Positions 41,058-49,591 of a stretch of 64,000 nucleotides of DNA are shown in pieces; the stretch's first letter is position 1; each line of letters starts with the position of its first letter. The DNA comes from Flavobacteriales bacterium UBA6051. GTDB taxonomy: Bacteria > Bacteroidota > Bacteroidia > Flavobacteriales_D > Crocinitomicaceae. The translations under genes and the position numbers were made by a program. Where the stretch lies: the NCBI GenBank assembly GCA_002427735.1, contig DIYP01000014.1, forward strand, positions 1 to 64,000, given 5' to 3'. The notes under the pieces are model-generated. The model did not search any database. It worked only from the letters and a program-made list of their open reading frames with translations, and was not told the DNA's origin.

Positions 41058-42223
41058 GGTTGTTTTAGGAGGTTGGTAGTTTCTTTAATTTCAATCAATG
41101 CATGTTTTAGGTAATCGATATCTTTTTGAGAAACGTAAGCTTGTGTCGATAATCTTAAATAGACCTGTCCATTCAGTTTAAAGACTGGAATTTCGATCTT
41201 ATAGCGGTTAAAGAGAATTTCTTTCAGTTCATTAGGATGCTCAATCGGAACGGGGATACTGCAGATCTGACCAAGAAATTCACTGGTCACAGGGCATACT
41301 GGTTGCGTTCCGAAAATGTCACACAGATCTTGATAGTTTTCTAAAATCAGCTGTTTGCATTGCGCGGAGACAGATGTCCAATCGTATTTTTCTAAAAAAT
41401 CGATCGCTGCTGGAATAGTAAGGAACGCAGAATAGTCGCGAGTTCCCTGCAGCTGATGGTAATCTAAAAAGAGCGATTTCCCCGGAACATCTGCTTTATA
41501 ACCCCAGCTGATAATGACAGGGTCAAAGTTATTCTGTACTTCTTTTGTAGCGTAAAGAAATGAGCAACCTTTTGGAGTCAACATCCATTTATGGCAGGCG
41601 CCGGTGTATATGTCGGCTTGAAGTTCCTTGAGGTCCAGAGGGATATGTCCCGGTACATGCGCCCCATCGACAATAGTAAGCAGACCTAGTTCCTTAGCAC
41701 GTTTACAAATCTCGGCAGCAGGAAAGATGGTTGCGGACATGCTCGTGATCTGACTGATAAAAATAGCCTTTGTATTCTCTGAATAACCTTTCCAAAATGC
41801 CTCAATGAATTCTTCTTTTGATTTTAGTGGAATTGGAATCTCTTGCTGGATAAATTTTGCGCCAGATTTTTCACAGTAATAGTCCCAAGTGCGCTCCAAT
41901 GCTCCGTATTCGTGATTCGTCGAAAGTACTTCGTCTCCAGGATTTAAATCAAGACTTTTGGCGATAATGTTAATAGCGTAAGTCGGATTTGTCGTTAGAA
42001 CGATATCGTCGGGATCGGCTCCAATGTATGCTCCTAATGCCGCTTTTGATTTTTGTAATTGGATATTTCCTTGATTCACGAAAAAATCTACGGGCTCACG
42101 TTCCAGGCGCAATTGCCATTTTTGATAGTCTTCAAAAATTGGTTTCGGGCAAGCACCAAATGAACCATGATTTAAATGAGTATACGCGCTATCTAGTAAG
42201 AAAAGGTCTTTGAGATGTTCCAT
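41054..42223 (-). CDS. Class V aminotransferase, isopenicillin N epimerase-like
   Basis: The 389-residue PLP enzyme matches the class V aminotransferase/cysteine desulfurase fold: LNHGSFGACPKPI (about 18-30), the aspartate in VDGAHVPGHIPLDL (about 185-198) and the PLP-lysine in TGACHKWMLTPKG (about 207-219). Members of this subgroup are annotated as isopenicillin N epimerases but their real substrates are usually unknown. It leads a three-gene operon with an exported protein and DinB. A minus-strand TAAATTCG, one base from TAnnTTTG, lies 5 nt before the ATG. Confidence 0.87.
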   Translation of the reverse strand: MEHLKDLFLLDSAYTHLNHGSFGACPKPIFEDYQKWQLRLEREPVDFFVNQGNIQLQKSKAALGAYIGADPDDIVLTTNPTYAINIIAKSLDLNPGDEVLSTNHEYGALERTWDYYCEKSGAKFIQQEIPIPLKSKEEFIEAFWKGYSENTKAIFISQITSMSATIFPAAEICKRAKELGLLTIVDGAHVPGHIPLDLKELQADIYTGACHKWMLTPKGCSFLYATKEVQNNFDPVIISWGYKADVPGKSLFLDYHQLQGTRDYSAFLTIPAAIDFLEKYDWTSVSAQCKQLILENYQDLCDIFGTQPVCPVTSEFLGQICSIPVPIEHPNELKEILFNRYKIEIPVFKLNGQVYLRLSTQAYVSQKDIDYLKHALIEIKETTNLLKQP

Positions 42224-42228
42224 TCAAC

Positions 42229-42236
42229 CGAATTTA
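42229..42236 (-). promoter_or_regulatory. Near-consensus -7 element before aminotransferase operon
   Basis: TAAATTCG on the minus strand differs from TAnnTTTG at one base and ends 5 nt before the ATG at 42223. Confidence 0.42.
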
Positions 42237-42258
42237 ATGAATCGGATTAACAATTGAC

Positions 42259-42290
42259 AAAAAAAAGGGAGGAATCAATGAACCTCCCTT
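42259..42290 (-). terminator. Terminator after hypothetical gene 42311-43147
   Basis: The stem AAGGGAGG/CCTCCCTT with a 10-nt loop is followed on the minus strand by eight T, 20 nt beyond the stop at 42311. Confidence 0.85.
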
Positions 42291-42310
42291 ATAAGTTAAA
42301 CTTGACTTTA

Positions 42311-43147
42311 CTATTTCTTTTCGCGGGTAAGTGGCTCGTTCATCTCGAAGTCAAGTAGAACGCTATCTTGCTTTTCCGCTTCCGATTCAACGAATGTATC
42401 ATTCCACTGGAGATACATCGTTGCAAATTGCATATCGACTATACGGCCGTCGATGTGAAAAACAGCATCGAACTTAGCCTTTTCTCCCTTCTGTAAAACT
42501 GATGGTTTGGTTTTTGCGTCGTCGTTTGCGTATACCAATTCTTCACCGGTTTTTTTATGATTTGCCCTCACAGAGAGATTCGCTGGACTTACAACACCAA
42601 AATTCTCCCCAGTATAAGTTACTTCAAACGTAGCTTTTGCCTCGCGTGTTGAAGCATCAAACTTTCGCATTACGACCTTAAAATTGTCTTGCTCAAAATT
42701 GTTTTTATTCGGAGGCAGTTTGAACTCAGGAGCTTCTGCAACTGTTCCGTCAACTGGAATTCGGTAAACACCATCAACCTCAAAAGAGAATGATTTTTGT
42801 CGGAATTGGTCACCGCCTTCCACTTTCATCGTTTTGGATTTCTTTGAATGAGGTTTGATCAAAATAGGTTTCAAAGAAACTTTTCGGTCACCAGAATCAT
42901 ACTTGAAACTTGACTCTGAAGGCTTAAATAATAAATAGTCAGTAGAATTATTTTCAAGGGTAAGCGCAAACTTTGCATACTCTTTCAATGCTACTACATT
43001 ACGCGCTGTATAAACGAAATCTCCTTCTTCAACCGGTTCAAGATCGAAATAAAAAACACGTTCAAATTCAGTAGGGTCCTGTGCAAATAGGCTCGTTGAA
43101 CCCAGCAAGAAGAGGCTGAGTAAAGATAGTGTAGTCGTTTTTTTCAT
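42311..43147 (-). CDS. Exported hypothetical protein
   Basis: The 278-residue protein has a signal peptide (1-22, ending LFAQ) and a mature part without cysteine that appears beta-rich, perhaps two Ig-like units (about 50-125 and 150-260). It is rich in lysine, phenylalanine and acidic residues. I do not recognise the family. It is monocistronic with its own terminator and a TAATTTTA -7-like element in the 190-bp upstream region. Likely periplasmic or outer-membrane associated; function unknown. Confidence 0.65.
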   Translation of the reverse strand: MKKTTTLSLLSLFLLGSTSLFAQDPTEFERVFYFDLEPVEEGDFVYTARNVVALKEYAKFALTLENNSTDYLLFKPSESSFKYDSGDRKVSLKPILIKPHSKKSKTMKVEGGDQFRQKSFSFEVDGVYRIPVDGTVAEAPEFKLPPNKNNFEQDNFKVVMRKFDASTREAKATFEVTYTGENFGVVSPANLSVRANHKKTGEELVYANDDAKTKPSVLQKGEKAKFDAVFHIDGRIVDMQFATMYLQWNDTFVESEAEKQDSVLLDFEMNEPLTREKK

Positions 43148-43339
43148 TTTTGTGATTTTGTTAAAATTAAGGAATATTTAAATACTGGAATAAACCTTAC
43201 AACGTTGCCAAAATCGTATGAATTAAGCGAAGAATGGTTGAATGCTTTTCGACGTTTAACTGATGACTGTAACGATGTTCTCATAACGGTTTATTATGGA
43301 CACCGTAAAAACAATCATTATGCCAGAGATGTTTAATAT

Positions 43340-45088
43340 CTATCGAACCAATGAAATGAAACCATCCTTGGCTTCCGTCTTTCCATTCTTATATTGGACG
43401 TCAATGTGATAAAAATAGGTGCCATCCTGCACCGGCTGTCCGGCTGGACTGTTTCCGTCCCAAGGTTGAGAAAGGTTGTTTGATTCAAAGACCGTGTTTC
43501 CCCAACGATTTAAGACAATCACTTGTCCATTCACATTACATTCTTTACAGAAGTAAAGCAGATCATTTTTGCCATCTCCATTGGGAGAGAATACATTCGT
43601 ATGCTGAAAGTTGAAGACTTCATCTTCATCTTCTGGACCAGGCGGTGGAGGAGGTGGAGACATCCCTTCACAAGCATCTACAATTTTTCCAATAAAGATA
43701 TCATTCCCACCAAACGAGGTAAGGGAGAGCATACTGGTGTCGGTTACCATGCTTTCTTTATAAAATCCCGTAACAAATAAATCGCAGCCATCAACGTCTA
43801 TCGAAGCCGCTCGGTCATGTCGAGGACCTCCTCCTTCAAGTACCCATTGCCATTTCCCTTGGGGATTTATCATTGCTACAAATAACTGAGTGCTGTCCGG
43901 TCCTGCGTCTACATCTATTGAACCGAATTTCGCTTCTCCTCTGTATTGTCCTGAAACGAAAATATTTCCATTATCATTGGCGCAGATACCAATACCGCGA
44001 TCGCCTCCTTTTGTGGATCCAGCCTTGGTGGCCCATGCCCATACACCATCTTTTGTAAGCTTAGCGACAAAAATATCCTTGTCTTCAGGGCCCCCATAAT
44101 TATTCAAATCGTCTGTACCGAAATACACTTTATGTCTAAATTCCCCAGTAACATACATGTGACCGTCGTTCCCATAACAGATCTGATCTGCTCTGTCGTC
44201 CAGACTGTCGCCTACTTGAACTACGAACTGGAATGAACCATCATTGTTGTACTTGGCTACGAAAATATCGAGACTATTGTCATCACTGGTTAAAGTAGTC
44301 GTCCCGAAGGTACTCGTCCCTTTAAAGCCTCCAGCTACATATAAATTGTCTTCATCATCAATCCCAATAGCATTATCTCTGTAACCATGGATACCATCAA
44401 AGGTTTCTACCCATTGCCAATTGCCATCATTGGATAATTTGGCTAAATAGGCAACAGAATCATTCGCCTCCAAAGGAACCTGAAGCGCATCGAAATAAGC
44501 CACGTTAGGTGTCGCATCATTATTGGACAAAAAACCAGTTACAAAAAGGTTCCCCTGACTATCTGAGATAATGTCCTGCCCATGATCATCATTGTACCAG
44601 CCTGATCCAGGTTCGACCCCTGCATTTTTCATCCAAATTTCGTTTCCATCTGTGTCCAGTTTGGTAACATAAATTTGATCAGTGTAAGACGATGGATTGT
44701 AAACATTCAGACTGCCCCATTCAAGTCCTCCCCAACATGTCCCAGTGACATAGACGTTCCCTTGAGGATCCACGCATAGTCCTAGTCCACGGTCATCAAA
44801 GTAATTGATCCCGTTGCGAACCCATAAGAAATTACCTTGAGGATCCATTTTTGCAATGAAAGTTTCTTTGCTCTGGGTGAAAGAGAACCCTGTGTTCCAA
44901 GGCCCAAAGTCAGCTTCCTCGTTGTAGTAGCCTGTAAAAAAGATATTTCCTTCGTTATCTACGGCAATGGTCGTTCCCTTATCTGACTTAATACCTCCTG
45001 CTTGTTCCAGCCATTCCCACGATTGAGCGTTTGTGAAATGAAAACAACAAAAAAGGAAGTAAGCAAGGATGGGGATAATTCGGCGCAT
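43340..45088 (-). CDS. T9SS type B secreted beta-propeller (SBBP-type repeat) protein
   Basis: The 582-residue protein has a signal peptide (1-21, ending TNAQ) and about seven propeller-like repeats (about 35-465) of the form GNIFFTGYY, LYVAGGF, MYVTGEFR and AKL...DGxWxW, as in SBBP repeat proteins. A proline- and acid-rich linker (about 473-490) and a type B sorting domain (about 492-582) with FSPNGDGKNDL and NRWGNTVF follow. It is exported to the surface; propellers bind proteins or glycans, partner unknown. The 250 or so bases between 43148 and 43339 and the window between this gene and 45200 hold only promoter-like sequence. Confidence 0.88.
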   Translation of the reverse strand: MRRIIPILAYFLFCCFHFTNAQSWEWLEQAGGIKSDKGTTIAVDNEGNIFFTGYYNEEADFGPWNTGFSFTQSKETFIAKMDPQGNFLWVRNGINYFDDRGLGLCVDPQGNVYVTGTCWGGLEWGSLNVYNPSSYTDQIYVTKLDTDGNEIWMKNAGVEPGSGWYNDDHGQDIISDSQGNLFVTGFLSNNDATPNVAYFDALQVPLEANDSVAYLAKLSNDGNWQWVETFDGIHGYRDNAIGIDDEDNLYVAGGFKGTSTFGTTTLTSDDNSLDIFVAKYNNDGSFQFVVQVGDSLDDRADQICYGNDGHMYVTGEFRHKVYFGTDDLNNYGGPEDKDIFVAKLTKDGVWAWATKAGSTKGGDRGIGICANDNGNIFVSGQYRGEAKFGSIDVDAGPDSTQLFVAMINPQGKWQWVLEGGGPRHDRAASIDVDGCDLFVTGFYKESMVTDTSMLSLTSFGGNDIFIGKIVDACEGMSPPPPPPGPEDEDEVFNFQHTNVFSPNGDGKNDLLYFCKECNVNGQVIVLNRWGNTVFESNNLSQPWDGNSPAGQPVQDGTYFYHIDVQYKNGKTEAKDGFISLVR

Positions 45089-45167
45089 GGGATCAGTTTA
45101 GCAATGTTAACTCTATATTAATAATACGTAAATTAATTGCTAATGGTTGTTTGTGGACCGCTTGTTT

Positions 45168-45195
45168 TTGCTCTATTATTGAAATGTTATATTTG
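45168..45195 (+). promoter_or_regulatory. Full promoter (-33 TTG, -7 TAnnTTTG) before SpoIIE phosphatase
   Basis: TTG at 45168-45170 (end of a T run) is 17 nt from TATATTTG at 45188-45195, an exact -7 match. The GTG start at 45200 lies 4 nt later. It is the best complete promoter in the window. Confidence 0.7.
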
Positions 45196-45199
45196 TCTC

Positions 45200-47329
45200 G
45201 TGCGATATCTAAACTACGCTATAGCATCTACTATCATCTTTTTGGCCGGAACAGCCATTGCACAGACTCAATTTGAAAAAGATTCTACAAAAGCGCTGGA
45301 GTGTTTTAAACTATTTCAGAAATATGAATATGAGGATACGATGTTGGCACGTCTTTACTCAGATTCATCTATTTATTATGCGTATGAATCCAAAAGCAAT
45401 GACCTGAAAGGAAGAGCTCATCAATTCAAAGGTTGGTATTATCAAGATTGTGCTCGTTTTAAAGAGGCCACCGCTGAGTTCTTTTCTTCTTTAGCATACC
45501 TTAGAAAAGCAGGGAACGAACAAGGAGTAGCCGATGCCTACGGGAACATAGGGAATTCATATCTGGATATGGATGACTATCGAAAAAGTTTAGAATATCA
45601 GCAGTTGTCACTGACTGAGAATGATAAGATCTTACAAAGCACTACTTCAAAAGAAGATAAAAAGTGGGCCGAAGAAGGTAGAAATTATGCTTTACACAAC
45701 ATTGCAAGTATTTATCAGAACCTTGGGCTTTATGATAAGGCACTTGAATACGAAAGGGAAAGTGTTCAATACGAATTGAAAAAAGGGGATCAGGTTGGTG
45801 CTGCCATTTCTTATAATACGCTGGCGTCCATTCATAATCGAATGGAAAATAAGGATAGCGCCGAGTACTACTTCGAGGCGGCGTTAAAGATTTATGAAAC
45901 TGAAACTTATCCTATCGGCTATGCAACGGTATTACACCGATATGCAACTATGGAAGGTTGCAGGTTATCCGAACGTCAACGTGAAGAGATGTTGTATGAG
46001 GCCTTGGCCATTTATCAGGAAAGGGGAGCAATTGATTCTGAAATGCTCTTGCTTATTGATATTGGCTCTGACAAGTTCGACGATCTTTCTACAGATAGTT
46101 TAAGTAGTTTACTCGAAACAATTTACGCCAACATTAAGGCTTATGAATTGTTCTTTCTTGAAGAGTCTTACTTCAGGCTATACTCTCGCTATAATTCACG
46201 CATTGGTCAGTACGATTCTGCTTATTTCGCGTTGGAAAATTTTATTGAATTAAAAGCGATATCAGATGAGAAGAAACGTTCGCATGATCTTGTTGCGCAG
46301 GACATACGTTTTGAGCTTGAAAATGGGTTTGCCTTAGAGCGATTGAAGCATCAGGAGGATATAAATGAGGTGCAGAATTATGTCTACTTGAGTGTAATTG
46401 GATTATTAATAGTTCTTGTAACCTTGTTCTACCTGATTCAGCGAAATCGACGCGGAAAGAGAATCAATACAATGTTATCAGATAAAAATGAACTGATTCA
46501 GGAGCAAAAGGAAATCGTTGAAGATAAGAACCGATCGATTTCTGATTCTATTAATTATGCACAGCGTTTACAGACGGCAATATTGCCTACATCTGAATAT
46601 GTCAATGAATACTTACCAGATAGCTTTTTATTTTTTCAGCCCAAGGATATTGTGAGTGGTGATTTTCATTGGTTTGAAGTGAAAGACGATTTGATTTTTA
46701 TTGCCGTTGCTGACTGTACAGGGCATGGTGTTCCGGGCGCACTTGTCAGCGTTGTGTGCAGTAATGCACTCAATAGTGCTTTGAATGAGTTCGGATTGCG
46801 TTCACCTGCAGAAATTTTGAATAAAACGCGACAGTTGGTTATAGAGCGTTTTGCGCAGAGTGATGATGAGGTTTCTGACGGTATGGATATAGGACTCTGT
46901 TGTGTTGATAAGTCTAAACATAAATTGACCTTTGCCGGAGCCAATAATCCTGTTTGGATTGTTCGAAAAAATGATCATATCAATGATGAGGGTGACAATA
47001 TACTAGAGGGGAAGAGTACTTCATTGATAGAAATTAAGGGTGATAAACAGCCAATAGGACGTTATGCAAGTCTTGATCCATTTTTGGATAAGATGATTGA
47101 TTTACAGCCCGGAGATATAGTGTATTTGTGTACTGATGGATTTGCTGATCAGTTCGGGGGAGAGAAAGGGAAGAAATTCAAATATCGACCATTTAAGCAA
47201 TTGTTATTAGATCTTTCGGAACTTCCACTGAGTAAACAAGGAGCGCAGTTAGCTGCTGAATTCAACCAATGGAAAGGCGCGCATGAACAGGTCGATGACG
47301 TATGTGTTGTGGGCTTTAGGATGAGTTAA
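45200..47329 (+). CDS. TPR-membrane-SpoIIE (PP2C) serine phosphatase
   Basis: The frame is open to 45137, but GTG at 45200 begins a normal signal (VRYLNYAIASTIIFLAGTAIAQ) and follows a full promoter, giving 709 residues. TPR repeats (about 40-330) face the periplasm, a transmembrane helix lies at about 392-414, a short coiled coil follows, and a PP2C/SpoIIE domain (about 473-708) is cytoplasmic. Metal-binding aspartates are visible in AVADCTGHGVPGALVS, DGMDIGLCCVD and LCTDGFADQFGG. It probably controls a partner-switching pathway (anti-sigma/anti-anti-sigma) in response to a periplasmic signal; no partner gene is nearby. Confidence 0.9.
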   Translation: MRYLNYAIASTIIFLAGTAIAQTQFEKDSTKALECFKLFQKYEYEDTMLARLYSDSSIYYAYESKSNDLKGRAHQFKGWYYQDCARFKEATAEFFSSLAYLRKAGNEQGVADAYGNIGNSYLDMDDYRKSLEYQQLSLTENDKILQSTTSKEDKKWAEEGRNYALHNIASIYQNLGLYDKALEYERESVQYELKKGDQVGAAISYNTLASIHNRMENKDSAEYYFEAALKIYETETYPIGYATVLHRYATMEGCRLSERQREEMLYEALAIYQERGAIDSEMLLLIDIGSDKFDDLSTDSLSSLLETIYANIKAYELFFLEESYFRLYSRYNSRIGQYDSAYFALENFIELKAISDEKKRSHDLVAQDIRFELENGFALERLKHQEDINEVQNYVYLSVIGLLIVLVTLFYLIQRNRRGKRINTMLSDKNELIQEQKEIVEDKNRSISDSINYAQRLQTAILPTSEYVNEYLPDSFLFFQPKDIVSGDFHWFEVKDDLIFIAVADCTGHGVPGALVSVVCSNALNSALNEFGLRSPAEILNKTRQLVIERFAQSDDEVSDGMDIGLCCVDKSKHKLTFAGANNPVWIVRKNDHINDEGDNILEGKSTSLIEIKGDKQPIGRYASLDPFLDKMIDLQPGDIVYLCTDGFADQFGGEKGKKFKYRPFKQLLLDLSELPLSKQGAQLAAEFNQWKGAHEQVDDVCVVGFRMS

Positions 47330-47763
47330 ACGAATTCTACTGAGTCTCCTATTTCAACGGTACCCTCTGACAATAACTTACAGGTGATTCCTCCGCGCCA
47401 TTCTTTCGTTAATGCCTTTGTGAGTCCTTGAAACTGTTCATCCATACGATTGCATGGTTCTAGTTCACCTGTTACTTCTAATAAGAAGTTACCTACTTTC
47501 AGTTGTTTCCCTTTTGTGTTTTTAAGGACAATGCCCTCTACAAATAAGTTGGCTCTACGAGTCGTCCAGGCAAGTTCTGTATTAAGATCATTGCAAGCTT
47601 CCTCCCAAGCTTCCTTGGAGAGAATCGTGATTTGTCGATTGTTTCTTTTCTTGCCGCGACTATCATTTCCAATGCCTTTTTCGAATAAAACAGTGGCATG
47701 GTCATGTGTATCCATTACAGCTTTCGTTTTCTTTCGCGTTGCAATACCTATAACTGTTCCCAT
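47326..47763 (-). CDS. MOSC-domain protein
   Basis: The 145-residue protein has the MOSC (molybdenum cofactor sulfurase C-terminal) beta-barrel, with RQITILSKEAWEEACNDL (about 43-60), RRANLFVEGI and the conserved cysteine in ELEPCNRMDE (about 100-109). Stand-alone MOSC proteins act on molybdenum-cofactor-bound sulfur or N-hydroxylated substrates; the exact substrate is unknown. A minus-strand TACTTTTA lies 4 nt before the ATG. Its stop shares TTAA with that of the SpoIIE phosphatase. Confidence 0.85.
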   Translation of the reverse strand: MGTVIGIATRKKTKAVMDTHDHATVLFEKGIGNDSRGKKRNNRQITILSKEAWEEACNDLNTELAWTTRRANLFVEGIVLKNTKGKQLKVGNFLLEVTGELEPCNRMDEQFQGLTKALTKEWRGGITCKLLSEGTVEIGDSVEFV

Positions 47764-47767
47764 AGAG

Positions 47768-47775
47768 TAAAAGTA
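47768..47775 (-). promoter_or_regulatory. Near-consensus -7 element before MOSC gene
   Basis: TACTTTTA on the minus strand differs from TAnnTTTG at the last base and ends 4 nt before the ATG at 47763. Confidence 0.4.
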
Positions 47776-47781
47776 ATAGAT

Positions 47782-48126
47782 TTAATTTTCAAGAACCCTG
47801 CGCAGTTTTGAAAGCTTAATGATGAAGAGTATCAGAAAAAGTATGGTGGTCAGGAAAAAGAAAGTGGCCAGAATCATACTAATTACCATTGTTCGCGTAT
47901 TTTTCCTTCCTTGAACTTCGTCTCTTTGTTTTTCATGGAGTGCCTGATAATTGGCCAGCGCATTTTTATGTTCTATACTGTCTATCTTTTGCTGATATTC
48001 AACCTGGGTGGCAAAAACTTCTTTAATATGTTCTTCTTGCAGTTTTGCTATTTCTGAATAACAATCTGATTGAGCTGATCCGGTTAGTGAAATAAAACCA
48101 AGACAAGTGAATAGTAAAAGTCTCAT
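47782..48126 (-). CDS. Small membrane protein of unknown function
   Basis: The 114-residue protein has a signal peptide (1-18, ending GSAQ), a helical region (about 25-75) that could form a coiled coil, and a transmembrane helix (about 80-103) followed by a short basic tail. So the bulk should be periplasmic. I do not recognise a family. It lies 18 nt upstream of the MOSC gene on the same strand and may be co-transcribed with it. Confidence 0.6.
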   Translation of the reverse strand: MRLLLFTCLGFISLTGSAQSDCYSEIAKLQEEHIKEVFATQVEYQQKIDSIEHKNALANYQALHEKQRDEVQGRKNTRTMVISMILATFFFLTTILFLILFIIKLSKLRRVLEN

Positions 48127-48146
48127 AGCATAGTGGATATAAAAGA

Positions 48147-48170
48147 AGAGGCGCTCAATTGAGCGCCTCT
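48147..48170 (-). terminator. Terminator after citrate synthase
   Basis: The perfect 24-bp palindrome AGAGGCGCTCAA plus its complement is followed on the minus strand by a T-rich TTCTTTTAT tract, 21 nt beyond the citrate synthase stop. Confidence 0.8.
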
Positions 48171-48191
48171 GAAATATAGTTGTTCAGATAA

Positions 48192-49481
48192 TTATCTCTT
48201 TTCAACATCAACAAAATTACGCTCGTTTTCACCAGTGTAAATTTGACGCGGACGACCAATTGGCTCTCCATTTTCAATCATCTCTTTCCATTGAGCAATC
48301 CATCCTGGAAGGCGTCCAATAGCGAACATTACTGTAAACATCTCAGTTGGTATTCCAATTGCCTTGTAAATAATCCCTGAGTAGAAGTCAACATTTGGAT
48401 AGAGGTTTCTTGCTTTGAAATACTCATCTTCCAACGCTACTTTTTCTAATTTCTTAGCGATTTCCAATAACGGATCATCTACCCCTAATTTATCTAAAAC
48501 GTCGTCACAAGCTTTTTTGATAATTGTTGCACGCGGATCGAAGTTTTTATAAACGCGATGTCCGAATCCCATTAAACGGAATGAATCATCTTTATCTTTT
48601 GCTTTTGCCACCCACTTATCTACATCACCACCATCTGCAGCGATTTTTTCAAGCATTTCAATTACCGCTTGGTTTGCACCTCCATGAAGTGGTCCCCAAA
48701 GAGCATTGATTCCAGCAGAGATAGAAGAGTAAAGGTTAGCATGTGAAGATCCTACGATACGCACTGTTGATGTAGAACAGTTTTGCTCGTGATCGGCATG
48801 TAAAATCAATAACTTATTCAATGCAGATACAACTACAGGATCCATCTCATATTCTGATGTAGGCATTGCATACATCATGTGCAAGAAGTTCTCACAATAG
48901 TTATAATCATTGTTAGGATACATAAAAGGATGACGCATTGCATTCTTATATGACCAGGCAGCTAAAGTTGGAAGCTTAGCGATCAAACGGTGAATAGTTA
49001 AATCTTTTGCTTCTGGCGCTCTATTTGGGTCTAATGACTCAGGGTAAAAAGTAGAAAGCGAACAAACCATCGAGGCTAGAATTCCCATTGGGTGAGCTTG
49101 AGCCGGATAAGCTTCAAAAAATTGCTTCATATCCTCATGAACCAATGTGTGGTTTGTTATGCTAGTGCGAAAAGCCTCAAACTCTTCAGCTGTTGGCAAT
49201 TCACCATAAATGAGTAAGTAAGCAACTTCAAGAAAACTTGCCTTCTCAGCTAACTGCTCAATTGGATATCCTCGGTAACGTAAAATTCCGTTCTCACCAT
49301 CCAAATAGGTGATGGCGCTTTTTGTACTTCCTGTATTTTTAAATCCGGGATCAATGGTAATGTAGCCACTAGTGCTTGCGCGAAGCTTGCTAATGTCGAT
49401 TCCTTTTTCGTTTTCAGTTCCCTCAATTACAGGTAGTTCGTATGTGTTTCCACCCAATTCTATTTTCGCAGTTTCACTCAT
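48192..49481 (-). CDS. gltA: Citrate synthase
   Basis: The 429-residue hexameric-type enzyme has the catalytic residues in NALWGPLHGGANQAV (His about 266), GFGHRVYKN (His about 307) and YPNVDFYSGI (Asp about 363). It condenses acetyl-CoA and oxaloacetate at the entry of the TCA cycle. The N-terminal beta-sheet region (IELGGNTYELPVIEGT) marks the type II group, often inhibited by NADH. It is a single gene with a terminator. Upstream of its ATG no clear TAnnTTTG was found. Confidence 0.97.
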   Translation of the reverse strand: MSETAKIELGGNTYELPVIEGTENEKGIDISKLRASTSGYITIDPGFKNTGSTKSAITYLDGENGILRYRGYPIEQLAEKASFLEVAYLLIYGELPTAEEFEAFRTSITNHTLVHEDMKQFFEAYPAQAHPMGILASMVCSLSTFYPESLDPNRAPEAKDLTIHRLIAKLPTLAAWSYKNAMRHPFMYPNNDYNYCENFLHMMYAMPTSEYEMDPVVVSALNKLLILHADHEQNCSTSTVRIVGSSHANLYSSISAGINALWGPLHGGANQAVIEMLEKIAADGGDVDKWVAKAKDKDDSFRLMGFGHRVYKNFDPRATIIKKACDDVLDKLGVDDPLLEIAKKLEKVALEDEYFKARNLYPNVDFYSGIIYKAIGIPTEMFTVMFAIGRLPGWIAQWKEMIENGEPIGRPRQIYTGENERNFVDVEKR

Positions 49482-49591
49482 TTTTTCCCTTATCTCTTTA
49501 GTGCATTTTTATTCGGTCGCCTAAGTTAATACATGATTTCTATTCTATCAAGACGGAGACGATTTATTTTGACGTTGAGCGAATGATTTCT

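Noticed and set aside
45137..45199. ATG at 45137 as the start of the SpoIIE phosphatase.
   Set aside because: The segment contains the -33 and -7 promoter elements, and the GTG at 45200 starts a normal signal peptide.
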